Positions 18,597 through 30,400 of a DNA stretch of 64,000 nucleotides are shown here, piece after piece (within the stretch, counting starts at the first letter, position 1; each line of letters begins with the position of its first letter). The notes beneath the pieces are model-generated. The model was not told the DNA's origin, searched no databases, and saw only the letters and a program-made list of their open reading frames with translations. Source of the DNA: Nephrocerus scutellatus (Eukaryota; Arthropoda; Insecta; Diptera; Pipunculidae). Position numbers and translations under genes: made by a program. The stretch spans positions 77,965,767 to 78,029,766 of the forward strand of contig OX352761.1 of the NCBI GenBank assembly GCA_947095585.1, read 5' to 3'.

Positions 18597-19264
18597 CCTT
18601 TGTAGTTGTAGTACTCCGAACCAGCTCGCGGCGGGCATTGAATATTGACGTGGTTACCATCACAAAACACAATTAGGTAAATTCCACAAAATTTCAAAGT
18701 CATATGCAATCCGCTTCCAATCACTTTCAGTTGTTTGTGATAAGTAGCAGGGCATCAGAAAGGTCCAAAGAATATCACATATTTCGTAAATGATGTTGGC
18801 AACTGTTGAATATCCCATACGAAACATCCAAGCCATGACCTGCTTTGGTACTCCTCGGAGAAAAATTTTGTTAATAAGGAACTTAACATTTTCACTTCAA
18901 CAACTTACAACAACAGAGTTAAGAAAATCCGTGCACTCGGTTCAATAGGTTTTCTCCAACACGTCATCTGCAAATGTGGTTCAATAAGCGCGCGGCGTAT
19001 CTCGAACTCTTGTGGAGACATCCTCGTTATTTAAAAAAAATGCTCTGGATCTTTCTCTTTCATTTGATAAAAGTTCAGTGCAAAGAATCCTTCTTCTTCT
19101 CTCTGCAGATTAAGCTCCCGGACCCACCAACGTCTTTCAGTCTGCACTTCTTCTTGCTTGATGAGATGAATATAACCACGATAGGCTGCGTATGCTACTT
19201 TGGTAACAAATTTAAGTGTTTCAATTTCAGGGTTCATATTTGTAGCACGAAACACGAGAAGCAA
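18597..19264 (-). pseudogene. PIF/Harbinger (HARBI1-like) transposase, truncated and frameshifted
   Basis: Minus-strand frame 19264-19031 gives ERRWWVRELNLQREEEGFF followed by KEKDPEHFF, the typical N-terminus. After a stop at about 19029 it continues RMSPQEFEIRRALIEPHLQ and PSARIFLTLLL. Further on come MGYSTVANIIYEICDILW, ESDWKRIAYDFEILWNLPNC and, after a frameshift at the first catalytic Asp, DGNHVNIQCPPRAGSEYYNYKG. The frame ends exactly where the MITE begins (18596), so the second half of the nuclease (remaining D and E) is absent. Domesticated HARBI1 relatives keep intact frames; this one does not. Confidence 0.8.
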
Positions 19265-19679
19265 TCAAAAGACAATAATGTAGCACAATTTCCAAAAAAA
19301 AAATACAGCTGACAATGGCAGAATTGTCATTTGAGAAATGTCATACGAGAAATGTCATTCAAAACAAATTCAAAGCAGTTGCATCGTAACGCAGACGAAG
19401 ACGAAGCTGAAGCGTTTTTGTGTTTCACGCATTAGTTGTTTAGTTACAAAATTGGTCGCCATGAAAGGCCCTTTTATTTAAACGGAATAAAATATAGCCC
19501 AGGTTCACGTAAAAGTCAATTCTAAAAGTTCCAAAGATTACTTCCTACACACAATCTAGCTTTAGCTTTTTATAATATTAGCATAGATTAATTTAATTTC
19601 TAAAGAATATAATGTGATATTTCTGTTTGCTCCGTTTTTTTTTGCAACTCCTACGCCGAGATAATTCATTATAAACAAT
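19265..19679. other. Spacer, no recognised gene
   Basis: Contains a GAGAAATGTCAT direct repeat (19334 and 19350) and a GACGAAGACGAAG run. Possibly the 5' flank or leader of the PIF-like element; no terminal repeat was identified. Confidence 0.3.
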
Positions 19680-20191
19680 AAAAAACAACCCATAAAATTT
19701 AAATTTCTCATGTAAATTCTGTAATAGGAGATAGGTATGTGTTTAAAATTTGAAGAAAATCGGGCTAATTTTTAAAAAATTTACATGGACACCAAAAGGG
19801 TCTCAGGGCCCGATCACTCCAACAAATTTACAAAAAGTTTTGTCCATCAGTGATATACATGTGTTTAAAATTTGAAGAAAATCGAGCTAATTTTTAAAAA
19901 ATTTATATGGGCACCCCTCGAGCCTCAGGACCCGTACACTCCAAAAACTTTACAAAAAATTTTGTCCATCGGAGATACACATGTGTATAAAATTTGAAGA
20001 AAATCGGGTTAATTTGTTTGAAAATTTTTTATGGGGCCCCTGGCCCAGCAACATTTTTGCAAGAACTGTTGTCCATCGGAGATACACACGTATATAAAAT
20101 TTAAATAATATCGGGTTAATTTTCTTAAAGAAATTTTGGGGCCCCATGACCCCGGGCCCAAAATTTTTACAAAAAGTCCAGCGGAGATACA
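19680..20191 (-). repeat. Interspersed subrepeat-type element, copy 6, first part
   Basis: Starts ACAACCCATAAAATTTAAAT (right tip, inverted) and has about four subrepeats. The break at 20191 is inside GGAGATACA, and the sequence resumes at 21639 after the Helitron. Confidence 0.7.
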
Positions 20192-21638
20192 TCTATATAT
20201 ATAAAAATCTCGTGTCACGGTGTTTGTCCTCCCACTGCTTCGAAACGGCTCGACCGATTCTTATGAAATTTTTTATGTATATTTGGTAGGTATGAGAATA
20301 GGTCGTAAAGTATATTTCATACCGCTATGTTTCACACAAACATTCTCTTGAGGCGTTGAACAGAACACTCAAAGACATAAAAAAAACAACGACAAACTAT
20401 TCGGCGGCACTCTGTTACTCCTTTCAGGTGATTTCAGACAACACTTCCCGTCATTCCACGTTCAACGTACGCTGATAAGATCAACGCTTCTTTGAAATCA
20501 TCGCCACTGTAGCGTTATGTTGCAAAAGTCCAGCTAAAAATAAACATGCGCGTCCAAATGCTACAAGATCCATCCGCTTACACATTCTCGAACCAATTAT
20601 TAGATATCGGCGATGGAAAAGTTGCTGTCTATGAAAATACTGGATGCATAAAATTGTCCACTAATTTCTGCACAATCGTTGATTCGCAAAATGCTCTCAT
20701 TGACAGCATATTTCCCGATGTACGCACACAATACATGAATCATGCGTGGCTGGCAGAAAAAGCCATTTTGGCAGCAAAAAATGTGGACGTCGACGATTTA
20801 AACTTCAAGATACAGCAGTCGTTGCTAGGCGACTTGGTATCATACAAATCGATCGATACAGTTTGCGATGCCAACGAAGCTGTAAATTATCCAACAGAGT
20901 TTTTAAACTCACTGGATTTGCCAGGCATGCCACCACACCTTCTACGACTGAAAGTTGGATCTCCGGTTATTTTACTTCGGAATTTGAACCACGGCTGTGC
21001 AATGGCACGCGATTGATCATTAAAAAATTGATGAAAAACATTATCGAAGCCACCATATCGAATGGCAAATTCCGAGCCGAGAATGTTTTGCTACCACGAA
21101 TTCAAATGATTCCCACAGACAGTGGGCATTCACAGTGCCAATTGAATTCAAACGCCTTCAATTTCCTATTAGATTTGCATTTGCAATGACAATCATTAAG
21201 TCGCAAGGCCAAACGATATCTTTTGCTTAGATTTGGGCAAACCATCGAGCTTATTTGTGTTGGCTAAAGACGGACTGACGAAAAATATCGTACACTCAAT
21301 TGCTCTTCGAAATTAATATTGATTTTCTTTATTTCATTTTCCTACTTTAGGATAAAAAATATATTACATTTTTCACTTTACATTTAACTTTTAAGAGATC
21401 AAATAATGAATATGTCCGTTACGTTAATGAAATACATTGAATTGAGAAAATGAATGGTTGGTGTTTTTTCGTTTTGTTAATCGGCGGTCATCGTCTACAG
21501 CGTTCTATTACTCTTTCTGTCATAGATCCCATCTACACACACTTACAATACATTTGTTATTTTTTATTTAACAACCAAAATATTCACTAGAACTAGAAAT
21601 AATTTATATGGCAGAACAACGTTTGCCGGGTCAACTAG
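20192..21638 (+). mobile_element. Helitron inserted in the interspersed repeat
   Basis: The 5' end TCTATATATATAAAAATCTC and 3' end CCGGGTCAACTAG (TC...CTAG) with a GGCA...TGCC hairpin 14-30 bp before the end are Helitron hallmarks. Flanks are A and T with no target duplication, and removing 1447 bp rejoins GGAGATACA with TACGTATATACA, the unbroken subrepeat seen elsewhere. Only a helicase remnant is inside, so it is a deleted copy without the Rep domain. Confidence 0.9.
20345..21320 (+). pseudogene. Helitron Pif1-like helicase, C-terminal half
   Basis: Pieces in order: LFGGTLLLLSGDFRQHFP (about 20397), LKSSPLWRYV (about 20490), then the open frame 20546-21016 with MRVQMLQDPSAYTF, ILAAKNVDVDDLNFKIQ, EAVNYPTEFLNSLDLPGMPP and LKVGSPVILLRNLN. 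Around 20990 the frame shifts to LIIKKLMKNIIEATI and LLPRIQMIPTD (to about 21115), then FAMTIIKSQGQTI near 21183-21222, the C-terminal helicase motif. This is the Pif1-family helicase of a Helitron RepHel protein, which unwinds the strand during rolling-circle transposition. The Walker A part and Rep nuclease are missing, and frameshifts near 20480, 20990 and 21120 disable it. Confidence 0.82.
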
Positions 21639-21800
21639 TACGTATATACAATTTGAAGGAAATCGGGTTAATTTTTTTTAAAAAATTTTGGGGCCGCACG
21701 ACCCCGGGGCCCGGGGTCTCCAAAATTTTTCCAAAAGGTGTTGTCCATCGGAGATACACATGTTTATAAAATTAATAGAAAATCGAATCGATATTAGTGT
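21639..21800 (-). repeat. Interspersed subrepeat-type element, copy 6, second part
   Basis: Continues copy 6 after the Helitron: ACAATTTGAAGGAAATCGGG, CGACCCCGGGGCCCGGGG and TTGTCCATCGGAGATACACA. It fades out at about 21800. Confidence 0.7.
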
Positions 21801-21825
21801 CGATTTCAATTCAAAGCCTACAAAA

Positions 21826-22130
21826 AATAAAACTAGTGGGCGTCGTGACTTAGTGGAAATGCGCGTGGCTATTGAGCAGGAGGTTCGTGGTTCGAATCCC
21901 AGTAACACCAAAAGTATTTTTCACGGTGTCCCACCTCTCGCGAATGGGTGACAAACGTTCCGAGAGTAATAACTTGTCACGGAAAGCTTCTCAGTTCGCC
22001 GTTTGGAGCCGGCCGTAAATTGTGTCCAAAAATATAAATGCGCAACACAAATGGTCGCGAGAAGCTAGACCTTGGACCGCAATGGTCTGTCCCGCCGAAT
22101 ATTATTATATTATATATTATACTACGAGCC
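21826..22130 (+). mobile_element. tRNA-derived SINE
   Basis: A tRNA-like head at about 21838-21911 has a Pol III A-box-like GACTTAGTGG (21847-21856) and a perfect B box GGTTCGAATCC (21889-21899). A body follows (GCTTCTCAGTTCGCC, GTTTGGAGCCGGCC, AACACAAATGGTCGCGAG) and then an A+T-rich ATTATTATATT tail. The tRNA part lacks a clean cloverleaf acceptor stem, so this is a retroposon and not a tRNA gene. It was probably mobilised by a LINE. Confidence 0.75.
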
Positions 22131-22139
22131 ATCACCTGC

Positions 22140-22530
22140 TCGCCTTGGTTCATTATTATTCAGTTTGCTCCTTTTGAATTTCCATAAATATGTTCCTTCC
22201 AGGAAAGTTCACTTGAAACCATCAAACCTAACATCTTAAGTGAATCTGATCTCGCAATAGTGGCACCATTTATAACTGGTGGCACGTAATGTTGAACGTC
22301 TTCTAAAAAAAAGACAAATCTGGAATTTATTTGGGTTAAATTCTACTCTATTAGATCTGCCCCAATCAAGGATGACTTGAATGTTTAACGTAATAGCCGA
22401 ATTCATAATTTCACGCGAATCAATTAAGAGAGAATTGCATTCTTTTTGACTGGCAAACGAATTGGAGAACGATAGTTTGTATCATTAGCAAATGAATGGA
22501 TAACACAGGTTGTAGAAGGCTACAGGTTAC
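22140..22530 (-). pseudogene. Jockey-like RT fragment (palm to thumb)
   Basis: The minus strand gives HSFANDTNYRSPIRLPVKK (the usual A-D-D reads A-N-D), then QVILDWGRSNRVEFNPNKFQ and, after a shift within an A run at about 22310, blocks reading NGATIARSDSLKMLG and SSELSWKEHI, ending near 22140. This is the RT palm and following region of a jockey-clade LINE. Substitution of a catalytic Asp, a stop at about 22427 and a frameshift show it is dead. Confidence 0.65.
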
Positions 22531-24385
22531 TGATATATGTCAAGAAAGAAGCGGAGGAAGCGTCGTGTGCAATCTGAACAACGGGTCCCACAGGGTTTCC
22601 CTAGTGACAGCTCTATGGGTTCAGGTCACGCTGTAAACGTTATATTAAGGGGTTGATTTTATTTTGTATTCTTTTTTTTTGTTAACTAGTTTTTAGTATA
22701 GTTAAGTAGTTTTAAGTATTAATCAAAAAATAAATAAAGAGTTAATGCTTTTTAATCATGTTCCCTTTAAAAAACAGAATGTGTAATGGCAACAAATTAA
22801 AAAAAACAATAGATAAAAATAATAATAATTATGTGTATAATGAGTACCGCCATCAGGTCAATTACAAAAAAAGAGCAGGGTAGGCTGTGTCGAAGACACG
22901 GCCTTGGGTTTTGAGCGTGACAACGTCTGTCCGGGAAGAAAACAGCACGCGAAAAATTAATTTAATCGACAATTTAATTTTTTTCTTTGTTAGAGCCCTG
23001 TTAACTTTAACAACAAATTCAGATGCACTCGATGCAAATAAATACAAGATGCATTTTGACGGATACGTTTACTTTTTTACGCAATGCAAGAGCATCATAC
23101 GGTTTTACGAGACGCAGGGTTTAATTTTGTTAAAAAAAACTAACTTATAATGGTTAGAATCTTCCATGTAAATTATTTAACCTGAGGCCATATCATTTCC
23201 ATATTTGTATAGAAAGTGTTGTAATCATATAATCGTTATAAAGTGTATATGTGGAAAAGTACCGTATGGTACTGAAAGGATATTTCAGACTCATTATTCT
23301 ATAAACAATGAGAAATGAACCGTATATTAGATTATTGTTTGATTTTGTATTAGTATGCAGTCAGTACAATGATAAGCATAGTTAACTTAATAAGAAGTGA
23401 ATGGCGAACCGTCTGTTATATAAAGATAGAAGACGAACAGAATGTTAAAAAAAGCTGAAAGGGAACAAGCAGACAATAAACTAACAGAAACTGTTACTCA
23501 TAACCTTCTCTACAGAATGCCCAACTGTTTAAGAATACATGCTTAAAAGAGAACAAGAGAGCTAAATCCATATAAAAATTTCCTTTTTCTCACTACAAAA
23601 ACTTACGTTTCTCGCTCTATTTCCTTCACTGAGAAATTTTGTAATTTATAAATTATTAAAGAAAAGCTGAAAGAAAGCAAGCAGAGAACAACACGAACCT
23701 TTTCTGCAACCGTATGGGTTTCAATATGCAACTGCAAGGCTAAGAGAACGAGTAAGCAGAACACCGAAGGGGACTTTCGAGTTTCAACGGCTGCGGTAAA
23801 GAATTAAGGAGTTACGCACCTTGTGCTGCACAAAAAAATTGGCAGGCAGTCGGTATGCACGAAATTGCGGCTACATTTTAAACCGACTTACAGTCTGCTT
23901 GTAGGGCGACAATTTGACATTTACATTTTGCTATTTGCATCAAATTTAAAGTGGCTGCGTAAACTGCACAGTCGATTTTTCTTTACTGCATTGGCGGGAG
24001 AAGTGAATTTTTGACCAACATGCAGCATAAACTGTGCAGCGGCTGAATTCTTGACCGCAGCCTACTACTGCATATGTTTGTTTCGTTCTGCTCAAGCTGT
24101 GAGCTTGATTGTATGTTATTGAAATCGCATACATCATTATCAATCACAACAAATACAACAGAATAAATAATTTATAAGCTGATCTAAATGTTCATAACAA
24201 TTTTATGTGAGGTGGGTGCATATTGGATTTGCATATCACTGCCCAAACACAGTAATGCAGTTGCGTCGATAGTAGTAGGATAAGTAAGAGCTGTTAAAAA
24301 AATTAGTGCATGTATTCTTTACGCGCGGTTGGAGTGAAATTTCTTTGACGTTGTGGCCAATATTACGATTAAATTAAAAGCACGA
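22531..24385. other. A+T-rich stretch between the transposon cluster and the satellite; no recognised gene
   Basis: No known domain was found. An 87-codon plus frame at 22887-23150 and a 61-codon minus frame at 22862-23047 overlap, and neither resembles a known family. Two A/G-rich segments with AAAGCTGAAAG..AAGCAGA (23451 and 23664) form a diverged direct repeat about 213 bp apart. GACAACGTCTGTCCGGG at 22920 resembles the end of some rolling-circle elements, but the matching start was not found. Confidence 0.4.
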
Positions 24386-24480
24386 GTCGCTTGAGAAATT
24401 GCTTAGTTCTCGATTCCAGACCATAATGATAATATTCCAGAATTTCTATAGGAAGAAGTCTTATAATCGCATCTGAGTCC
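24386..24480. repeat. Diverged edge monomer of the satellite
   Basis: The first recognisable unit begins at GTCGCTTGAGAAATTGCTTAG and differs from the consensus more than its followers (for example TTCTCGATTCCAGACC, AGAAGTCTTATAATCGCATC). Loss of homogenisation at array edges is expected under unequal exchange. Confidence 0.7.
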
Positions 24481-27400
24481 TACATTCCGAATTTCATGCG
24501 AATCGCTTGAGAAATTGCTTTGTTCCAGAAATTCCAGACAATAATGATCATATTCCAGAATTTGCATAGGAAGAAATCTTATAGTCGCATCTTAGTCCTA
24601 AATTCCGAATTTCATGTGAATCGCTTGAAAAATTGCTTTGTTCCAGAAATTCCAGACAATAATGATTATATTCCAGAATTTCCATAGGAAGAAATTTAAT
24701 AGTCACATCTTAGTTCTACATTCCGAATTTCATGCGAATCGCTTGAGAAATTGCTTTGTTCCAGAAATTACAGACAATAATGATTATATTCCAGAATTTC
24801 CATAGGAAGAAATTTAATAGTCACATCTTAGTTCTACATTCCGAATTTCATGCGAATCGCTTGAGAAATTGCTTTGTTCCAGAAATTCCAGACTATAATG
24901 ATCATATTCCAGAATTTCCATAGGAAGAAATCTTATAGTCTCATCTTAGTCCTACATTCCGAATTTTATGCGAATCGCTTGAGAAATTGCTTTGTTCCAG
25001 AAATTCCAGACAATAATGATTATATTTCAGAATTTCCATAGGAGGAAATCTTATAGTCACATCTTAGTCCTACATCCGAATTTCATGCGAATAGCTTGAG
25101 AAATTGCTTTGTTCCAGAAATTCCAGACAATAATGATTATATTCCAGAATTTCCATAGGAAGAAATTTAATAGTCACATCTTAGTTCTACATTCCGAATT
25201 TCATGCGAATCGCTTGAGAAATTGCTTTGTTCCAGAAATTCCAGACAATAATGATCATATTCCAGAATTTCCATAGGAAGAAATCTTATAGTCTCATCTT
25301 AGTCCTACATTCCGAATTTCATGCGAATCGCTTGAGAAATTGCTTTGTTCCAGAAATTCCAGACGATAATGATTATATTCCAGAATTTCCATAGGAAGAA
25401 ATTTAATAGTCACATCTTAGTTCTACATTCCGAATTTCATGCGAATCGCTTGAGAAATTGCTTTGTTCCAGAAATTCCAGACAATAATGATTATATTTCA
25501 GAATTTCCATAGGAGGAAATCTTATAGTCACATCTTAGTCCTACATCCGAATTTCATGCGAATAGCTTGAGAAATTGCTTTGTTCCAGAAATTCCAGACA
25601 ATAATGATTATATTCCAGAATTTCCATAGGAAGGAATTTAATAGTCACATCTTAGTTCTACATTCCGAATTTCATGCGAATCGCTTGAAAAATTGATTTG
25701 CTCCAGATATTCCAGACAATAATGATTATATTTCAGAATTTCAATAGGAAGAAATCTTATAGTCACATCTTAGTCCTACATTCCGAATTTCATGTGGATC
25801 GCTTGAGAAATTGTTTTGTTCCAGAAATTCCAGACAATAATGATTATATTCCAGAATTTCCATAGGAAATAATCTTATAGTCACATCTTAGTCCTACATT
25901 CCGAATTTCATGCGAATCGCTTGAGAAATTGATTTGTTCCAGATATTCCAGACAATAATGATTATATTCCAGAATTTCCATAGGAAGAAATCTTACAGTC
26001 ACATCTTAGTCCTACATTCCGAATTTCATGCGAATCGCTTGAAAAATTGCTTTGTTCCAGAAATTCCAGACAATAATGATTATATTCCAGAATTTCCTTA
26101 GGTAAAAATCGTATAGTCAAATCTTAGTCCTTCATTCTAAATTTCATGCAAATCGCTTGAAAAATTGCTTGCACCAGATATTCCAGACAAAAATGATCAT
26201 ATTCCAGAATTTCTATAGGAAGAAATCTTATAGTCACATCTTAGTCCTACATTCCGAATTTCATGCGAATCGCTAGAGAAATTGCTTTGCTCCAGATATT
26301 CCATACAATGATGATTATATTCCAGAATTTCCATAGGAAGAAATCTTACGGTCACATCTTAGTCCTACATTCCGAATTTCATGCGAATCGCTTGAGAAAT
26401 TGCTTTGTTCCAGACATTCCACACAATAATGATTATATTCCAGAATTTCCATAGGAAGAAATCTTATAGTCATATCTTAGTCCTACATTCCGAATTTCAT
26501 GCGAATCGCTTGAGAAATTGCTTTGTTCCAGAAATTCCAGACAATAATGATCATATTCCAGAATTTGGAAGAAATCTTATAGTCGCATCTTAGTCCTAAA
26601 TTCCGAATTTCATGCGAATCGCTTGAAAAATTGCTTTGTTCCAGAAATTCCAGACTATAATGATTATATTCCAGAATTTCCATAGGAAGAATTTTAATAG
26701 TCACATCTTAGTTCTACATTCCGAATTTCATGCGAATCGCTTGAAAAATTGCTTTGTTCCAGAAATTCCAGACAATAATGATTATATTTCAGAATTTCCA
26801 TAGGAAGAAATCTTATGGTCACATCTTAGTCCTACATCCCGAATTTCATGCGAATAGCTTGAGATGTTGCTTTGTTCCCGAAATTCCAGACAATAAGGAT
26901 CATATTCCTTAATTTCCATAGCAAGAATAGCAAGTCGCATCTTAGTCATACATTCCGAATTTCATGCGAATCGCTTGAAAAATTGCGTTCCAGAAATTCC
27001 AGACAATAATGATTATATTTCAGAATTTCCATAGGAAGAAATCTTATAGTCACATCTTAGTCCTACATTCCGAATTTCATGCGAATCGCTTGAGAAATTG
27101 CTTTGCTCCAGATATTCCAGACAATGATGATTATATTCCAGAATTTCCATAGGAAGAAATCTTACGGTCACATCTTAGTCCTACATTCCGAATTTCATGC
27201 GAATCGCTTGAGAAATTGCTTTGTTCCAGAAATTCCAGACAATAATGATTATATTCCAGAATTTCCATAGGAAGAAATCTTATAGTCATATCTTAGTCCT
27301 ACATTCCGAATTTCATGCGAATCGCTTGAGAAATTGCTTTGTTCAAGAAATTCCAGACAATAATGATTATATTCCAGAATTTCCTTAGGAAAAAATCTTA

Positions 27401-30400
27401 TAGTCACATGTTAGTCCTACATTCCGAATTTCATGCGAATCGCTTGAGAAATTGATTTGTTCCAGAAATTCCAGACAATAATGATTATATTCCAGAATTT
27501 CCATAGAAAGAAATCTTATAGTCACATCGTAGTCCTACATTCCGAATTTCATGCGAATCGCTTGAAAAATTGCTTTGCTCCAGATATTCCAGACAATAAT
27601 GATTATATTCCAGAATTTCCATAGGAAGAAATCTTATAGTCACATCTTAGTCCTACATTCCGAATTTCATGCGAATCGCTTGAGAAATTTCTTTGTTCCA
27701 GAAATTCCAGAAAATAATGATTATATTCCAGAATTTCCGTAGGAAAAAATCTTATAGTCACATCTTAGTCCTACATTCCGAATTTCATGCGAATCGCTTG
27801 AAAATTGCTTTGTTCCAGAAATTCCAGACAATAATGATTATATTCCAGAATTTCCATAGGAAGAAATTTAATAGTCACATCTTAGTTCTACATTCCGAAT
27901 TTCATGCGAATCGCTTGAAAAATTGCTTTGTTCCAGAAATTCCAGACAATAATGATTATATTTCAGAATTTCCATAGGAAGAAATCTTATGGTCACATCT
28001 TAGTCCTACATCCCGAATTTCATGCGAATAGCTTGAGATGTTGCTTTGTTCCCGAAATTCCAGACAATAAGGATCATATTCCTTAATTTCCATAGCAAGA
28101 ATAGCAAGTCGCATCTTAGTCATACATTCCGAATTTCATGCGAATCGCTTGAAAAATTGCGTTCCAGAAATTCCAGACAATAATGATTATATTTCAGAAT
28201 TTCCATAGGAAGAAATCTTATAGTCACATCTTAGTCCTACATTCCGAATTTCATGCGAATCGCTTGAGATGTTGCTTTGTTCCCGAAATTCCAGACAATA
28301 AGGATCATATTCCTTAATTTCCATAGCAAGAATAGCAAGTCGCATCTTAGTCCTACATTCCGAATTTCATGCGAATCGCTTGAAAACTTGCTTTGTTCCA
28401 GAAATTCCAGACAATAATGATCAAATTCCAGAATTTCCATAGGAAGAAATCTTATAGTCACATCTTAGTCCTACATTCCGAATTTCATGCGAATCGCTTG
28501 AGATGTTGCTTTGTTCCCGAAAATCCAGACAATAAGGATCATACTCCTTAATTTCCATAGCAAGAATAGCAAGTCGCATCTTAGTCCTAAATTCCGAATT
28601 TCATGCGAATCGCTTGAAAAATTGCTTTGCACCAGATATTCCAGACAAAAATGATCATATTCCAGAATTTCCATAGGAAGAAATCTTATAGTCACATCTT
28701 AGTCCTACATTCCGAATTTCATGCGAATCGCTTGAGAAATTGCTTTGTTCCAGAATTTCCAGACAATAATGATCATATTCCAGAATTTCCATAGGAAAAA
28801 ATCTTACAGTCACATCTTAGTCCTACATTCCGAATTTCATGCGAATCGCTTGAAAAATTGCTTTGTTCCAGAAACTCCAGACAATAATGATTATAATCCA
28901 GAATTTCCATAGGAAAAAATCGTATAGTCAAATCTTAGTCCTACATTCCGAATTTCATGCGAATCGCTTGAGAAATTGCTTTGTTCCAGAAATTCCAGGC
29001 AATAATGATCATATTCCAGAATTTGCTTAGGAAGAAATCTTATAGTCGCATCTTAGTCCTAAATTCCGAATTTCATGCGAATCGCTTGAAAAATTGCTTT
29101 GTTCCAGAAATTCCAGACAATAATGATTATATTCCAGAATTTCCATAGGAAGAAATTTAATAGTCACATCTTAGTTCTACATTCCGAATTTCATGCGAAT
29201 CGCTTGAAAAATTGCTTTGTTCCAGAAATTCCAGACAATAATGATTATATTTCAGAATTTCCATAGGAAGAAATCTTATAGTCACATCTTAGTCCTACAT
29301 CCCGAATTTCATGAGAATCGCTTGAGATGTTGCTTTGTTCCCGAAATTCCAGACAATAAGGATCATATTCCTTAATTTCCATAGCAAGAATAGCAAGTCG
29401 CATCTTAGTCATACATTCCGAATTTCATGCGAATCGCTTGAAAAATTGCTTTGTTCCAGAAATTCCAGACAATAATGATTATATTTCAGAATTTCCATAG
29501 GAAGAAATCTTATAGTCACATCTAAGTCCTACATTCCGAATTTCATGCGAATCGCTTGAGAAATTGCTTTGCTCCAGATATTCCAGACAATGATGATTAT
29601 ATTCCAGGATTTCCTTTGGAAAAAATCTTATAGTCACATGTTAGTCCTACATTCCGAATTTCATGCGAATCGCTTGAGAAATTGCGTTGTTCCAGAAATT
29701 CCAGACAATAATGATTATATTCCAGAATTTCCATAGGAAGAAATCTTATAGTCATATCTTAGTCCTACATTCCGAATTTCATGCGAATCGCTTGAGAAAT
29801 TGCTTTGTTCAAGAAATTCCAGACAATAATGATTATATTCCAGAATTTCCTTAGGAAAAAATCTTATAGTCACATGTTAGTCCTACATTCCGAATTTCAT
29901 GCGAATCGCTTGAGAAATTGATTTGTTCCAGAAATTCCAGACAATAATGATTATATTCCAGAATTTCCATAGAAAGAAATCTTATAGTCACATCGTAGTC
30001 CTACATTCCGAATTTCATGCGAATCGCTTGAAAAATTGCTTTGCTCCAGATATTCCAGACAATAATGATTATATTCCAGAATTTCCATAGGAAGAAATCT
30101 TATAGTCACATCTTAGTCCTACATTCCGAATTTCATGCGAATCGCTTGAAAATTGCTTTGTTCCAGAAATTCCAGACAATAATGATTATATTTCAGAATT
30201 TCCATAGGAAGAAATCTTATAGTCACATCTTAGTCCTACATTCCGAATTTCATGCGAATCGCTTGAGAAATTTCTTTTTTCCAGAAATTCCAGACAATAA
30301 TGATTATATTTCTGAATTTCCATAGGAAGAAATCTTATAGTCACATCTTAGTCCTACATTCCGAATTTCATGTGGATCGCTTGAGAAATTGCTTTGTTCC

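Noticed and set aside
18974..19312. 112-codon plus-strand frame
   Set aside because: Antisense to the PIF/Harbinger N-terminus (RRWWVRELN motif on the minus strand).
21838..21911. A tRNA gene
   Set aside because: A and B boxes are present but no proper cloverleaf or acceptor stem can be drawn, and the sequence continues into a SINE body.
22560..22640. RT motif RVPQGFP on the plus strand
   Set aside because: Only seven residues resemble an RT motif; no neighbouring RT blocks are in order, so chance is likely.
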